The notes beneath the pieces are model-generated. The model saw nothing but the letters and a program-made list of their open reading frames with translations, had not been told where the DNA came from and made no database searches. Both the position numbers and the translations under genes were made by a program. From Ruminococcus sp. (GTDB lineage: Bacteria > Bacillota > Clostridia > Oscillospirales > Ruminococcaceae), in contig JAFXSC010000011.1 of NCBI GenBank assembly GCA_017525915.1, positions 31,081 to 95,080 on the forward strand: DNA of 64,000 nucleotides, given 5' to 3'. Positions 52,220 to 60,858 of the stretch are shown piece by piece. Every line of letters starts with the position of its first letter. The stretch's first letter is position 1.

Positions 52220-53008
52220 TCAGCTCCTCCTTTCAAATTCGCGGACGCTCCGTAAATAGGACAGCAATATCACCGCGCCGCCTACGAGCATGAACGCCCA
52301 CCAGAAATGAGCACCGACCCAGCCGAGATTCCGTGCAAAGTCGCTTGCAAACTCAGCCGTGAGCGAATCAGGCGGCGTTTTTTTGTCTTCGTTGTCAGAG
52401 AACATATCGTAGCCTCTTTTTTTGAAGTAATAGTTCATGAGACCGAGCATACCGAATTCCAGCCCGAAGGATAATACAATAATTAAAACCGCGAGGATGG
52501 CTGTCGAGACCTTCCTGCTCTGGAAGCGGTAATTGAGGTAAATCTTTGAGCAGTAGAATGTGAATAGTATAGCGTTGATAATGAGGATATACAGCAGATA
52601 TCGCGGCTCAATGCTTCTGCTGAACACTCCGCAGGCGAGGAAATACGTCAGCCAGCCGCACACGGTCGCTGCGCCGAGCGACAGGAGATTGTGTATGTAC
52701 AGCGAGCCGACTATCTGCCTTGAAGTCAGCGGCAGTGATCTGGAAAAGTGTTTGAAACGGCTTTTCTCGTCCTCAAGCACATGGCATGAAAGGCTGGAAA
52801 TTCCGAGAACTGCCGGAAGTGCGAGAGCCATCAGATAGAATATCGTGCCGAGGAACATATCCTTGCCGTTCATATCCGCGACGTTCCCGTAAACCGAGGA
52901 TATCTTCACAAGTATGCACAGGATGAGCAGTATGAGGTAAGATAACAGACAGATCGCCCTTATCCTGAGTGAGAGATAGAACTCCTTCAGTATCAGACCT
53001 TTCATCAT
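52220..53008 (-). CDS. ABC-2 type permease, subunit 1
   Basis: 262 residues from the ATG at 53008, which overlaps the ATPase stop by four bases (another ATG follows at once). Six membrane segments. MKGLILKEFYLSLRIRAICLL start and DEKSRFKHFSRSLPLTSRQIV loop resemble ABC2_membrane_2 proteins. It pairs with the second permease three bases downstream. Confidence 0.85.
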   Translation of the reverse strand: MMKGLILKEFYLSLRIRAICLLSYLILLILCILVKISSVYGNVADMNGKDMFLGTIFYLMALALPAVLGISSLSCHVLEDEKSRFKHFSRSLPLTSRQIVGSLYIHNLLSLGAATVCGWLTYFLACGVFSRSIEPRYLLYILIINAILFTFYCSKIYLNYRFQSRKVSTAILAVLIIVLSFGLEFGMLGLMNYYFKKRGYDMFSDNEDKKTPPDSLTAEFASDFARNLGWVGAHFWWAFMLVGGAVILLSYLRSVREFERRS

Positions 53009-53883
53009 GACCACTCCTTCTTCTCGCGGTTGACATAGTATATCATTATGTCGTCGAGTGTTGCCGGGTCGATGATAGCTCCGGAGTATTTCCTCTCGCA
53101 GGCAGTTCTGTCCTGAACGAGCAGCTCGGCACCGAAATCGTTCAGGCGTGCGGAAATATAGTCCTCCCTGTCAACAGCGGCATAGTCCTCTCTGGAGCAC
53201 TTCATTACAGCATGGGAGGCGAGGATATCATCCTTGTAGCCGGTGAGGAGTATCCTTCCTTTGTCGATGAAGGTCACGCTGTCGGCAATTTTCTCAAGGT
53301 CGGAGGTTATGTGCGAGGACATGAGGATAGTGTTGTCCTCGTCCTGCAAATACTCCATGAAGATGTCGAGTATCTCGTTGCGGACAACGGGGTCAAGCCC
53401 TGTCGTAGCCTCGTCCATGATGAGGAGCTTTGCGCCGTGGGAGAGCGCGGCAGAGATCTGCATTTTCATCTTCATGCCCTTGGAGAACTTGCCGAACTTC
53501 TTCTTCACCGGAAGCGAGAAGCGTTCGAGGTAGCCGAAGAAGGTCTCACTGCTCCATGTGGGGTATATGTAACGGAGCATTTTGTCCAGCATTTTGGCGT
53601 TGAGCTGGTCGTGAAACGGCATCTCGTCGAATACGGCGGATATATTGCGCTTGATATCGGCAGTGCCGGAAGAAGTCTCCATTCCGAGCATACGGATATC
53701 GCCGCTGTCGGGCTTGACTATTCCGAGAAGGGCATTGATAGTAGTGGACTTTCCGGCACCGTTCTGACCGATGAATCCCATGATACTGCCCTTTGGTACG
53801 CTGAACGTCACATTGTTGAGCGTAAAGCCGTCATAGCGCTTGGTAAGTCCGTTTATCTCGATAGCATTTTCATACGCTGTCAT
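53005..53883 (-). CDS. ABC transporter ATP-binding protein (YtrB-like)
   Basis: 292 residues from the ATG at 53883 (AAAGGAGG upstream). Walker A GQNGAGKSTT, signature-like FSKGMKMKMQISAAL (SKGM in place of SGGQ, normal for this subgroup), Walker B LLIMDEATTGLD, switch SSHITSD. With the GntR gene upstream it matches the ytr-type operons that answer cell-wall antibiotics. Confidence 0.93.
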   Translation of the reverse strand: MTAYENAIEINGLTKRYDGFTLNNVTFSVPKGSIMGFIGQNGAGKSTTINALLGIVKPDSGDIRMLGMETSSGTADIKRNISAVFDEMPFHDQLNAKMLDKMLRYIYPTWSSETFFGYLERFSLPVKKKFGKFSKGMKMKMQISAALSHGAKLLIMDEATTGLDPVVRNEILDIFMEYLQDEDNTILMSSHITSDLEKIADSVTFIDKGRILLTGYKDDILASHAVMKCSREDYAAVDREDYISARLNDFGAELLVQDRTACERKYSGAIIDPATLDDIMIYYVNREKKEWS

Positions 53884-53906
53884 AATATTTCCTCCTTTAA
53901 AGGGAT

Positions 53907-54281
53907 TCACTCCCCGTTGTAGATGATATCGACAAGCTCGTGCAGTTCCTCGACGGTAATACCGCCGATACGAGCCTTGTCGCACGCCTGAGCTATGAAC
54001 TGCTCGGTCTGGCGAAGGTATTCCTCTCGGACAAGCTCGCGGTCCTGTCCCTTTACGAAGCTGCCCTTGCCGGTCTGGGACACGATGAAGCCATCGCGTT
54101 CGAGCTCCTCATAGGCGCGTTTCGTCGTGATAACGCTGATACGCAGGGATTGAGCAAGGGCACGCATTGACGGGAGGGCGTCCCCTTCCGAAAGTTTGCC
54201 GCTCATTATCTGCGCTTTGATCTGTGAGACGATCTGTTCGTAGATAGCCTCGCCTGAAGAATTTGAAATAATAATATCCAT
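53907..54281 (-). CDS. GntR-family regulator (YtrA type)
   Basis: 124 residues from the ATG at 54281 (MDIIISNSSGEAIYEQIVSQI; GGTGAT upstream). The winged helix is GDALPSMRALAQSLRISVITTKRAYEELERDGFI. The C-terminal tail is short, as in YtrA, without a ligand domain. It probably represses its own operon of three ABC genes. Confidence 0.92.
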   Translation of the reverse strand: MDIIISNSSGEAIYEQIVSQIKAQIMSGKLSEGDALPSMRALAQSLRISVITTKRAYEELERDGFIVSQTGKGSFVKGQDRELVREEYLRQTEQFIAQACDKARIGGITVEELHELVDIIYNGE

Positions 54282-54315
54282 AGTGATCACCATAATGTAT
54301 ATATTCGATATATAC

Positions 54316-54344
54316 ATTATACACTACATATACACACTTGTCAA
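54316..54344 (-). promoter_or_regulatory. Promoter of the GntR/ABC-2 operon
   Basis: -35 TTGACA (54344-54339), 17 bp, -10 TATAAT (54321-54316). The region is rich in alternating TGTATA/TATACA steps that could be the regulator's operator. Confidence 0.8.
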
Positions 54345-54457
54345 TACCATTTTGAAACTTTTTTGTTTTTTTCAGCACAGCAGCCAGTCGGAGGTGACCA
54401 CGGACAAAGGTTGCGGAACTGTGAAGGGGTTATAATATTTTAAAAATTATTCAACTA

Positions 54458-54486
54458 TTGACAAAATTTTGGTTATATTGTATAAT
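54458..54486 (+). promoter_or_regulatory. Promoter of the dockerin-protein gene
   Basis: TTGACA (54458-54463), 17 bp, TATAAT (54481-54486); AAGGAGG at 54494-54500, so a very short leader. Confidence 0.85.
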
Positions 54487-54509
54487 GTATGGTAAGGAGG
54501 TGTTCCAAA

Positions 54510-56435
54510 ATGATGAAAAAGCTAATTTCTGCTGCTCTTTCGGCAGCTGTTGCGGCTTCCTCTATGCCTCTTGTGACATCTGATGCCGCAGACCCTTCAA
54601 GCAGAGACGTTGACGCCTTGCAGTATACATATGAAATATACCCCCTCGCTGCACCGTTCAACGAATATTTCTATGTCAGGACCGAAAATCCCAACCCCGA
54701 ATCCTTCCGCTTCTCTGACAAGGATTCGCCTTACTCTGAGACCTCCGTCATATATAACGATGACGGCAATTACGCCGACGTTGAGTACGAGGACGCCGCT
54801 ATGCACCGTGTCAAGGGCGGCTATATCTTCAAAAGCTTCACCACCAACGGCGGTGAGGTGACTTTGCAGGTTCATGAGGATATTACAAGACAGGAGTTCA
54901 ATACCGCAATATACGGGACGCCTGACCCGGAAACCACCGGCTATTCCCCTTATCACGGGATGCCTGTCGGTTCCTATGACAAGCATTATGACAATTCGTG
55001 GTCGTACACGATAGTCGGCTATTACAAGTGGGTCGATACCGATGTGAAGATAACTCTTCCGGAACTTTATGACGACTGCGACTACCTTATAAAGACTTAT
55101 GCAAAGGGCGACGGCTTCTTCGATAAAATGGACGCCGTTCAGAGCGGGTTTTCGTCGATATGCCTTTACAGCGGCTCGTATATCCGCGGCGAGCTCTACC
55201 GCTCCGGTACAAGTGACTGGCGCCTTACACCGGCATTCTACGCCGACCAGCCCTACTACATCTACAGTCCTTACAGCCGGAAGGACAGCAAGTCGCTCCT
55301 TGCGTCGGCACTCTATCCTTTCAGGTACGATTCTCTTGGCTTCCCCGGAATGATGGGAAAGGTCTCGAAGCGCCTAAGCGAGGACTCCACCTACGAATGG
55401 AGCAGTACCAGCCACGCGCATATCAACGTTACCTATGACGGCGAGACAAAGACCTATGGCGGAAACGGTCACGGCGACGGTCAGGGGCTGACCGAGGACA
55501 AGCTTACCCATATCTTCACTTTCGGCGACAAGGACGAGTCTCTTACAGTCGAGCAGTCAAAGGCTCTCCTCGATGCGTATGCCAGGACCGAAATGGACGA
55601 TGATATCCCGCGCGAGGGAGAGCTCACATGGAAGTGGATATACGATACAGTCGGCGACGGTGCATGGGTGGACTGCGGCAGCGGCACCTACACATACTTA
55701 TATCAGAAGGACGACAAGGCTTCATTCCGCGCTGAGGAATGGGGCGTCGGCAATAATCTCTACTGGAGCGGAAGTCTCGGTTACTGCGCTGATACATGGG
55801 TGGACGGTAAATACGTCAGCAAGTTCAAGCGCTTCGTTCCGGGAGCAACGCTCGAGGAACACCCCGAAAGCTCGGTAATGCTCACCGAGGCGCAGATACC
55901 TGTTCTCAGCGATACCAAAAAAGAATGGGACAAGGAAAAGAAGACGTATGTCTTCACTGAGGCAACGGCTGGCGCTGAGACGAGAAAGAACGTCCTCTAC
56001 CGCTACGACAAGGAAAACAATGTCTGGAAGGCAAGCGTTTCCTGGGACGATTATTACATAAAGAACGATACCTTCAGGGATCTTGCGGAGCGGGGGATAA
56101 TTGACAGTTCGTATTACGATATGCTCATACTCACTCCTGAGAAGGTCGAAGCTCTCATCGGCAGCGCTGCCGGTTCGGAAGCACCGGACAAGGGATTCGT
56201 GTTCGACGGTGTTGTCCCGAACGGCTCTGCTTTCCTCAGAGGAGATGTCAATGACGACGGCGAAGTATCGGTCGCGGACGCAGTATCGCTCCAGAAGTGG
56301 ATACTCGGCTCCGGCGAAGTCAAGTGCTGGTGGAATGCAGACCTCATTCCCGACAGGGAACTGAACGCATTCGATATGATAAAAATGAGAAGGCTTCTTG
56401 TCGAAAAGCTTCCTTCTTTTGCAGAAGAAGCGTGA
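54510..56435 (+). CDS. Secreted dockerin protein of unknown function
   Basis: 641 residues from the ATG at 54510 (AAGGAGG nine bases upstream). Signal peptide about 1-27. The main body (about 30-560) is acidic and rich in Tyr and Trp (DNSWSYTIVGYYKWVD, AEEWGVGNNLYWSGS), beta-type, and matches no enzyme family I know. A C-terminal dockerin starts RGDVNDDGEVSVADAVSLQKWILG (about 566) with a degenerate second repeat (NADLIPDRELNAFDMIKMRRLLV). So it should dock to a cohesin scaffold. Confidence 0.8.
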   Translation: MMKKLISAALSAAVAASSMPLVTSDAADPSSRDVDALQYTYEIYPLAAPFNEYFYVRTENPNPESFRFSDKDSPYSETSVIYNDDGNYADVEYEDAAMHRVKGGYIFKSFTTNGGEVTLQVHEDITRQEFNTAIYGTPDPETTGYSPYHGMPVGSYDKHYDNSWSYTIVGYYKWVDTDVKITLPELYDDCDYLIKTYAKGDGFFDKMDAVQSGFSSICLYSGSYIRGELYRSGTSDWRLTPAFYADQPYYIYSPYSRKDSKSLLASALYPFRYDSLGFPGMMGKVSKRLSEDSTYEWSSTSHAHINVTYDGETKTYGGNGHGDGQGLTEDKLTHIFTFGDKDESLTVEQSKALLDAYARTEMDDDIPREGELTWKWIYDTVGDGAWVDCGSGTYTYLYQKDDKASFRAEEWGVGNNLYWSGSLGYCADTWVDGKYVSKFKRFVPGATLEEHPESSVMLTEAQIPVLSDTKKEWDKEKKTYVFTEATAGAETRKNVLYRYDKENNVWKASVSWDDYYIKNDTFRDLAERGIIDSSYYDMLILTPEKVEALIGSAAGSEAPDKGFVFDGVVPNGSAFLRGDVNDDGEVSVADAVSLQKWILGSGEVKCWWNADLIPDRELNAFDMIKMRRLLVEKLPSFAEEA

Positions 56436-56746
56436 GCGCAAAGCTTTTCCGCAGCGTATACACTGAACATTCCTGACTGATACCCTGAATGGATACCTGA
56501 CTTAGTTCTCAACAGAAAGAAAGCAACAATATGAGAACAGCTTACGTAGCGGTATATGTCGCAATAATACTTGCGCCTCTGACTTGTAATGTTCGGCGAA
56601 AAGCAGGAACACGGCAGTTACAGATGAGATGCAGGGCGGTGTCCCCGGGAGGGGATACCGCCCTTCTGATCGTGGATATACCGTGCTGCGGAGGTGCTTC
56701 CGGTAAGGCAGCAGGCAGTAATTTCCAGAGATATTACCAAAAAGCC
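56436..56746 (+). other. Intergenic stretch with terminator hairpin
   Basis: Contains GGGCGGTGTCCCC / GGGGATACCGCCC (56634-56663, 13 bp with G-T pairs, loop GGGA), then TTCT, the likely terminator of the dockerin gene. No gene is supported here. Confidence 0.65.
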
Positions 56747-56775
56747 TTGACAATCAGTTCGGGATATGCTATAAT
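56747..56775 (+). promoter_or_regulatory. Promoter of the BspA-like gene
   Basis: TTGACA (56747-56752), 17 bp, TATAAT (56770-56775), with a leader of about 220 bases. Confidence 0.85.
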
Positions 56776-56848
56776 GTGAACGGATAGCAGAATTTTACCT
56801 ATTCACAGAATAGTTACAAATTTCTGGCTTCAAGGGGTGGGAATAGTT

Positions 56849-56953
56849 ATGAAATGTACTGCATTTAATTTTAATATGATACATTGCTGTACTGACAATA
56901 TAACTGCGCCCATTTTCAGAAATCATCATGTTATTATTGCGTCCAGAGGGTAA
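56849..56953 (+). CDS. Putative 34-residue leader peptide before the BspA-like gene
   Basis: ATG at 56849 with AAGGGGTGGG upstream. It begins MKCTAFNFNMIHCCTD and ends IIASRG, stopping inside the loop of the terminator. Three Cys codons lie in the first 14 positions. No homology recognised. The TAA is the start of the second copy of the 11-base repeat TAACTGCGCCC (56901-56911 and 56951-56961). Confidence 0.45.
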   Translation: MKCTAFNFNMIHCCTDNITAPIFRNHHVIIASRG

Positions 56954-56975
56954 CTGCGCCCTCAGGACGTTTTTT
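56940..56975 (+). terminator. Intrinsic terminator / attenuator before the BspA-like gene
   Basis: CGTCC-A-GAGGG / CCCTC-A-GGACG with an A-A mismatch, loop of eight, then TTTTTT. It stands 26 bases before the structural gene start, behind a leader ORF. Confidence 0.75.
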
Positions 56976-57001
56976 ATATTTTTTAAGGAGGTTTTTCCAA
57001 A

Positions 57002-60000
57002 ATGAAAGGATCATTCAAAAAGGCAGTAGCAGCTGCTATGGCACTTCTCATAGTTGCAGGTGCAGCTCCCTTCGAGCCCGGCACTTTCAGCTTTGTTCCG
57101 AAGGCTTCTATAACAGCCGAGGCTGCCGGTACATTATCGTTCAACAAGACAACAGGTACGCTTACCATCAGCGGCGGTGCGTTTACCAAGGCACAGCTCC
57201 AGGAATCAGCATTCGTCAACAATGCTGACGTAAAGAAGATCGTCGTAGAGAATACTGCTGTTTTCCCGGCTGATTCAAGCAACCTCTTCGAGAACTTCCT
57301 CTGCAAGACTATTGATATCAGCTATGCAGACACTTCTAATGTTACGACCATGAAGGATATGTTCAAGGGCTGTACAAATCTCACTTCAGTCAATATGTCG
57401 CACTGTAACATGAAGAAGGTCGCTTCCTTCTATGAGTTGTTCTATAACTGTTCAGCACTGAAAACTGTAGTATTTACAGGCGCAACAACATCAACTTCTC
57501 TTACAAACATGGGCTATATGTTCCAGAACTGTTCAGCACTGACTACTCTTACTGATTTTTCTTCTCTCACTACGTCAGGTGTTACTTCATTCGTAGGTTT
57601 CCTCTATAACTGTAAAGCTCTTACCACGCTTGATTTGAGCAGTCTGAATACTTCCAGCGCGATGAATATGAGCTATATGTTCTATAACTGTTCTGCTCTT
57701 ACATCTCTTGATCTTTCAAACTTCAAAACATCGAAAGTAACCTCTATGAACTCGATGTTCTACGGCTGTTCTGCGCTTACTAAACTGAACATCAAGAACT
57801 TCGATTTCTCAAGTGTTACTAATCTTGCCTCCTTCCTCAAGAACTGCTCTAAGCTCTCAAGCTTTACCTATCCTACTTCCACTTCACAGTGGAGTACTGG
57901 AAAAGTAACAAGTATGAACGGTATGTTCTACGGATGCTCGTCCCTTACTACTGTTCCTGCTTCAAGACTGAATACATCGAGTGTTATGAACATGGGCTAT
58001 ATGTTCCATGGCTGTAGTTCGGTAACTTCCATTTATCTTAGAGATTTTGATACATCAAATGTCACAAATATGGCTTCGATGTTCAGAGGATGCACCAAAG
58101 TTACAAAGATCGATATTGACGCTGAAAAATTCGATACTTCAAAGGTAACAGATATGTCGTATATGTTCGGCAACTGTCAAGCGCTTAATACCCTTGATGT
58201 ATCAGGATTCAACACAGGCAGCGTTACAGACATGAACAATATGTTCTGGAACTGTAAGGCGCTCACCGCACTCAGTCTTGCAAAGTTTGATACACGCAAT
58301 GTAACGAATATGTCATATATGTTCCAGAACTGTCTCGCTCTTACGAAGATCGATGTTTCCCTCTTCGATACCGGAAGTGTAAAGAATATGAAGGGTATGT
58401 TCGCAGGAGACAAGGCTGCTAAATACATCTATTTCGGAAGCAAGTTCGATACCTATGATGTAACCGATATGTCCTATATGTTCCAGGGCTGCTCTGCTGT
58501 CACATCACTTAACCTTTCACGTTTCTGCACGTATAATGTTTCAACGTCAGACTATATGTTCGATGGCTGTAAATCGCTCGAGACATTGTACCTTTCTGAA
58601 CTCTGGGTAAATAAGAAAATGCTCAACGGCAGCAGCACTGGTATGTTCAAGGAGTGTACCTCTATTGTCGGAGAATATAACGGCACGACATATGATGCTT
58701 CATGTACTGATGCTCATTACGCTGGTTATGGCGGAGGTCAGTACGGTACATATGCGGCTTGCTACTTCCCGATATATGTTGCGGGAACGACGGTATCTTC
58801 CGCAAACATGGATGATGTTCTCGGCGATTCTGCGGTATCCTATGATTACGCCAACAACACGCTGCATATTGATGACGACATAAAAGTTCCCGTTGCTGAA
58901 GGTTCGACCTCAGCTTATGTAGTAAAATCGTTATACAGCCTTAATATATATCTCTGGCCTTCCAGCACAGTGCCGTTCACAACTTCCCGCGATGTCTCCA
59001 ATAAGTATCTCTTTGACTTACGCGGCGATAACATGACATACAATGTATATGACTACGGTTATCAGAAAATTGACGCACATGACTGGAATGTCTACGTTGC
59101 CGGAAAGAATACTACGGTTAACTTCGATGAAATGGCAGATCTGAAGGTAAACTATATCTATGCTAACAGCTCGAATGATAAGTGCAAGCTCAATATCTAT
59201 GAATCAAACATTGACGTTGCTAATACGGTCTATAACTTCTCAGGTGGAATAACCTTAGATGACTGCGCTGTTGTAGCACCTGCGAGTGCAAAAGTTTCAG
59301 GCGGCGTTATAAAGAACGGCTCCTCTTGGGCAACAAATATCAAGATAAGAAGTCAGTATGCTAATTATGCTGTACTCAATACAGCACAGGTTACTTTCGG
59401 CGGTGCTCTTGGTCTTAGCTTCAGCGTTAAGCTCAGCGATTATTTCGTGAATGGCTATCCTAAGGCGTTCGTTCGTATGAAGGTAAACGGCAGAGAGACA
59501 ACTGTCAATATCGCAGATGTTAAACCCAATAACGGTGTATATACCTTCACCTGCCCGGTTTACTCAACTGAGATGCGCGATACTATCGAATTCAAGGTTT
59601 GCTATCCGAACGGACAGCCTATCGAGCTCTTCAAGGGTTCAAACGGCGACGCTGTTGAAAACGGCATATTCAAGTATACCGTTGCTGATTATCTCAACGC
59701 AGTAGCAGCTCTCACTGACTCCGGCTATGCTAAGATGGTAAAGCTTGCAAAGGCTACACTCGATTACGGTGCAGCTGCACAGATCAAGTTTGACCACAAC
59801 AAGACAGGCCTTGGAGTAAGCAATGATGTTGAAGATCTTGAATTCAGCGATATCGACATATACAATCTGAGCATCACAGCTGCAGCAAGCAGACCTTCCG
59901 GCGTAACAGGTACAGCTAACGTTGAGTTCGGTGAGGACAATACGCTCTTCGTAGTCTATACACTTCCCAGCGGCAAGAAACTCGAAGATTACACATTCTA

Positions 60001-60274
60001 CATTGACGGCAAGGCTGCAACACCTAAGAGCCTTGGCAACAGACAGTACAGACTTGAAGTAAAGAACATCTCGCCTGACAACCTCGCTACATATCATTCC
60101 TTCAACTGCAAGGAGAAGTCAACAGGCAAGCAGTTCTACGTTAAGCTCAACGTTCTCGCATATGCTAACACAGTTGCAAAGAGCACACTGAAGGCTGCAG
60201 AGATCAATATGGCCAAGGCTATGTATCTCTACTACTATGCAGCGGCAGATTACTCAGGAAAGCTCCCGCAGTAA
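57002..60274 (+). CDS. Secreted BspA-like protein with DUF285 repeats
   Basis: 1090 residues, AAGGAGG upstream. Signal peptide about 1-43. From about 105 to 545 there are some sixteen to eighteen repeats of about 24 residues of the kind NMSYMFYNCSALTSLDLSNF (DUF285, a BspA-type leucine-rich repeat). A second beta-rich region follows, then a domain from about 800 with VTFGGALGLSFSVKLSDYF and YLNAVAALTDSGYAKMVKLAKATLDYG that recurs in secreted clostridial proteins. No dockerin, LPxTG or membrane anchor. Adhesion or binding to fibre or host surface is likely. Confidence 0.9.
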   Translation: MKGSFKKAVAAAMALLIVAGAAPFEPGTFSFVPKASITAEAAGTLSFNKTTGTLTISGGAFTKAQLQESAFVNNADVKKIVVENTAVFPADSSNLFENFLCKTIDISYADTSNVTTMKDMFKGCTNLTSVNMSHCNMKKVASFYELFYNCSALKTVVFTGATTSTSLTNMGYMFQNCSALTTLTDFSSLTTSGVTSFVGFLYNCKALTTLDLSSLNTSSAMNMSYMFYNCSALTSLDLSNFKTSKVTSMNSMFYGCSALTKLNIKNFDFSSVTNLASFLKNCSKLSSFTYPTSTSQWSTGKVTSMNGMFYGCSSLTTVPASRLNTSSVMNMGYMFHGCSSVTSIYLRDFDTSNVTNMASMFRGCTKVTKIDIDAEKFDTSKVTDMSYMFGNCQALNTLDVSGFNTGSVTDMNNMFWNCKALTALSLAKFDTRNVTNMSYMFQNCLALTKIDVSLFDTGSVKNMKGMFAGDKAAKYIYFGSKFDTYDVTDMSYMFQGCSAVTSLNLSRFCTYNVSTSDYMFDGCKSLETLYLSELWVNKKMLNGSSTGMFKECTSIVGEYNGTTYDASCTDAHYAGYGGGQYGTYAACYFPIYVAGTTVSSANMDDVLGDSAVSYDYANNTLHIDDDIKVPVAEGSTSAYVVKSLYSLNIYLWPSSTVPFTTSRDVSNKYLFDLRGDNMTYNVYDYGYQKIDAHDWNVYVAGKNTTVNFDEMADLKVNYIYANSSNDKCKLNIYESNIDVANTVYNFSGGITLDDCAVVAPASAKVSGGVIKNGSSWATNIKIRSQYANYAVLNTAQVTFGGALGLSFSVKLSDYFVNGYPKAFVRMKVNGRETTVNIADVKPNNGVYTFTCPVYSTEMRDTIEFKVCYPNGQPIELFKGSNGDAVENGIFKYTVADYLNAVAALTDSGYAKMVKLAKATLDYGAAAQIKFDHNKTGLGVSNDVEDLEFSDIDIYNLSITAAASRPSGVTGTANVEFGEDNTLFVVYTLPSGKKLEDYTFYIDGKAATPKSLGNRQYRLEVKNISPDNLATYHSFNCKEKSTGKQFYVKLNVLAYANTVAKSTLKAAEINMAKAMYLYYYAAADYSGKLPQ

Positions 60275-60313
60275 CGTTTTTAATTATATTTTCATTGAAA
60301 GGAGGTGATAGAG

Positions 60314-60418
60314 ATGGAGAAGTACAATACACCTGAGATCGAGGTTGTTGCTTTCGACGCTGATGATATCATTGCTACAAGTGACGGTCCTCCGGTTGGC
60401 CCCCCGATTCAGCTTTAA
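60314..60418 (+). CDS. Short peptide of 34 residues, YxxPEIEVV type
   Basis: ATG 60314 with a perfect AAAGGAGGTGAT seven bases upstream, 40 bp after the BspA-like gene. The N-terminus MEKYNTPEIEVVAFDADDII is acidic and hydrophobic, followed by ATSDGPPVGPPIQL. The layout (Y..P.(I/M)E(I/V), then D-D-(I/V)I-x-TS, then a variable Pro/Gly/Cys tail) is a kind of small peptide seen in gut clostridia; it could be a RiPP-like or signal peptide precursor. A terminator follows. Confidence 0.75.
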   Translation: MEKYNTPEIEVVAFDADDIIATSDGPPVGPPIQL

Positions 60419-60431
60419 TGAGCAGAAAAAG

Positions 60432-60464
60432 AAAACACCGTTCCGAAAGGGACGGTGTTTTTTT
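60432..60464 (+). terminator. Terminator of the BspA/peptide operon
   Basis: AAAACACCGTTCC / GGGACGGTGTTTT, GAAA loop, T7 tail. Confidence 0.92.
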
Positions 60465-60623
60465 AGGTCAAAAAATGATTTATCCGGATTGTAAATAAGA
60501 TGTAAATTTTAAAATATTCGCAAATCTGCCTTATTTTTAGTGTATTATGTATGGTATTGGTTTGCCGTTTTTGTGAAAAATGACAAAAATCCGCTCTATA
60601 TTGGAATTGCCCGAATTTTCCGC

Positions 60624-60652
60624 TTGCTTTTTTCGCCTGTAAAGGGTATAAT
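60624..60652 (+). promoter_or_regulatory. Promoter of the polysaccharide operon
   Basis: TTGCTT (60624-60629), 17 bp, TATAAT (60647-60652). Confidence 0.7.
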
Positions 60653-60734
60653 TAATCTGTGAAATAATCTCGTAGTGTACAACTTTTAATTGCCAAATTT
60701 TTTACATTATGATTACGGATCTAATAGAGGATTT

Positions 60735-60820
60735 CCAGGGGACACCTATCATTCTACGGCTTTCAGCCGGGCAGCTGGGCTGCTTTGATTATCGCTATCC
60801 CGAGACCAAGCGGTCTCTAT
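60735..60820 (+). ncRNA. Candidate structured leader RNA of the polysaccharide operon
   Basis: Three perfect hairpins close together: CGGCT-TTC-AGCCG (60757-60769), GCAGC-TGG-GCTGC (60771-60783), GAGACC-AAGC-GGTCTC (60802-60817). The first two abut and could be enclosed by GGGA/TCCC (60739-60742, 60798-60801) as a three-way junction. There is no T-tract, so not a terminator. The leader is about 200 bases. I do not recognise a known riboswitch. Confidence 0.45.
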
Positions 60821-60858
60821 CAATATATACTTGATTCTAAGTATCGGAGGGTGGAACG

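Noticed and set aside
53212-53922. 236-codon plus-strand frame
   Set aside because: Antisense to the ABC ATPase gene; no ribosome site.
56531-56779. 82-codon plus-strand frame
   Set aside because: It crosses a terminator hairpin and the promoter of the next gene, and has no good ribosome site.
57300-58620. Tandem DNA repeats or CRISPR-like array
   Set aside because: The periodicity is that of protein DUF285 repeats with diverged codons; there are no identical repeats with unique spacers.
60735-60820. c-di-GMP-I, ZTP or cyclic di-AMP riboswitch
   Set aside because: The conserved cores I know for these classes are not present; only simple hairpins are seen.
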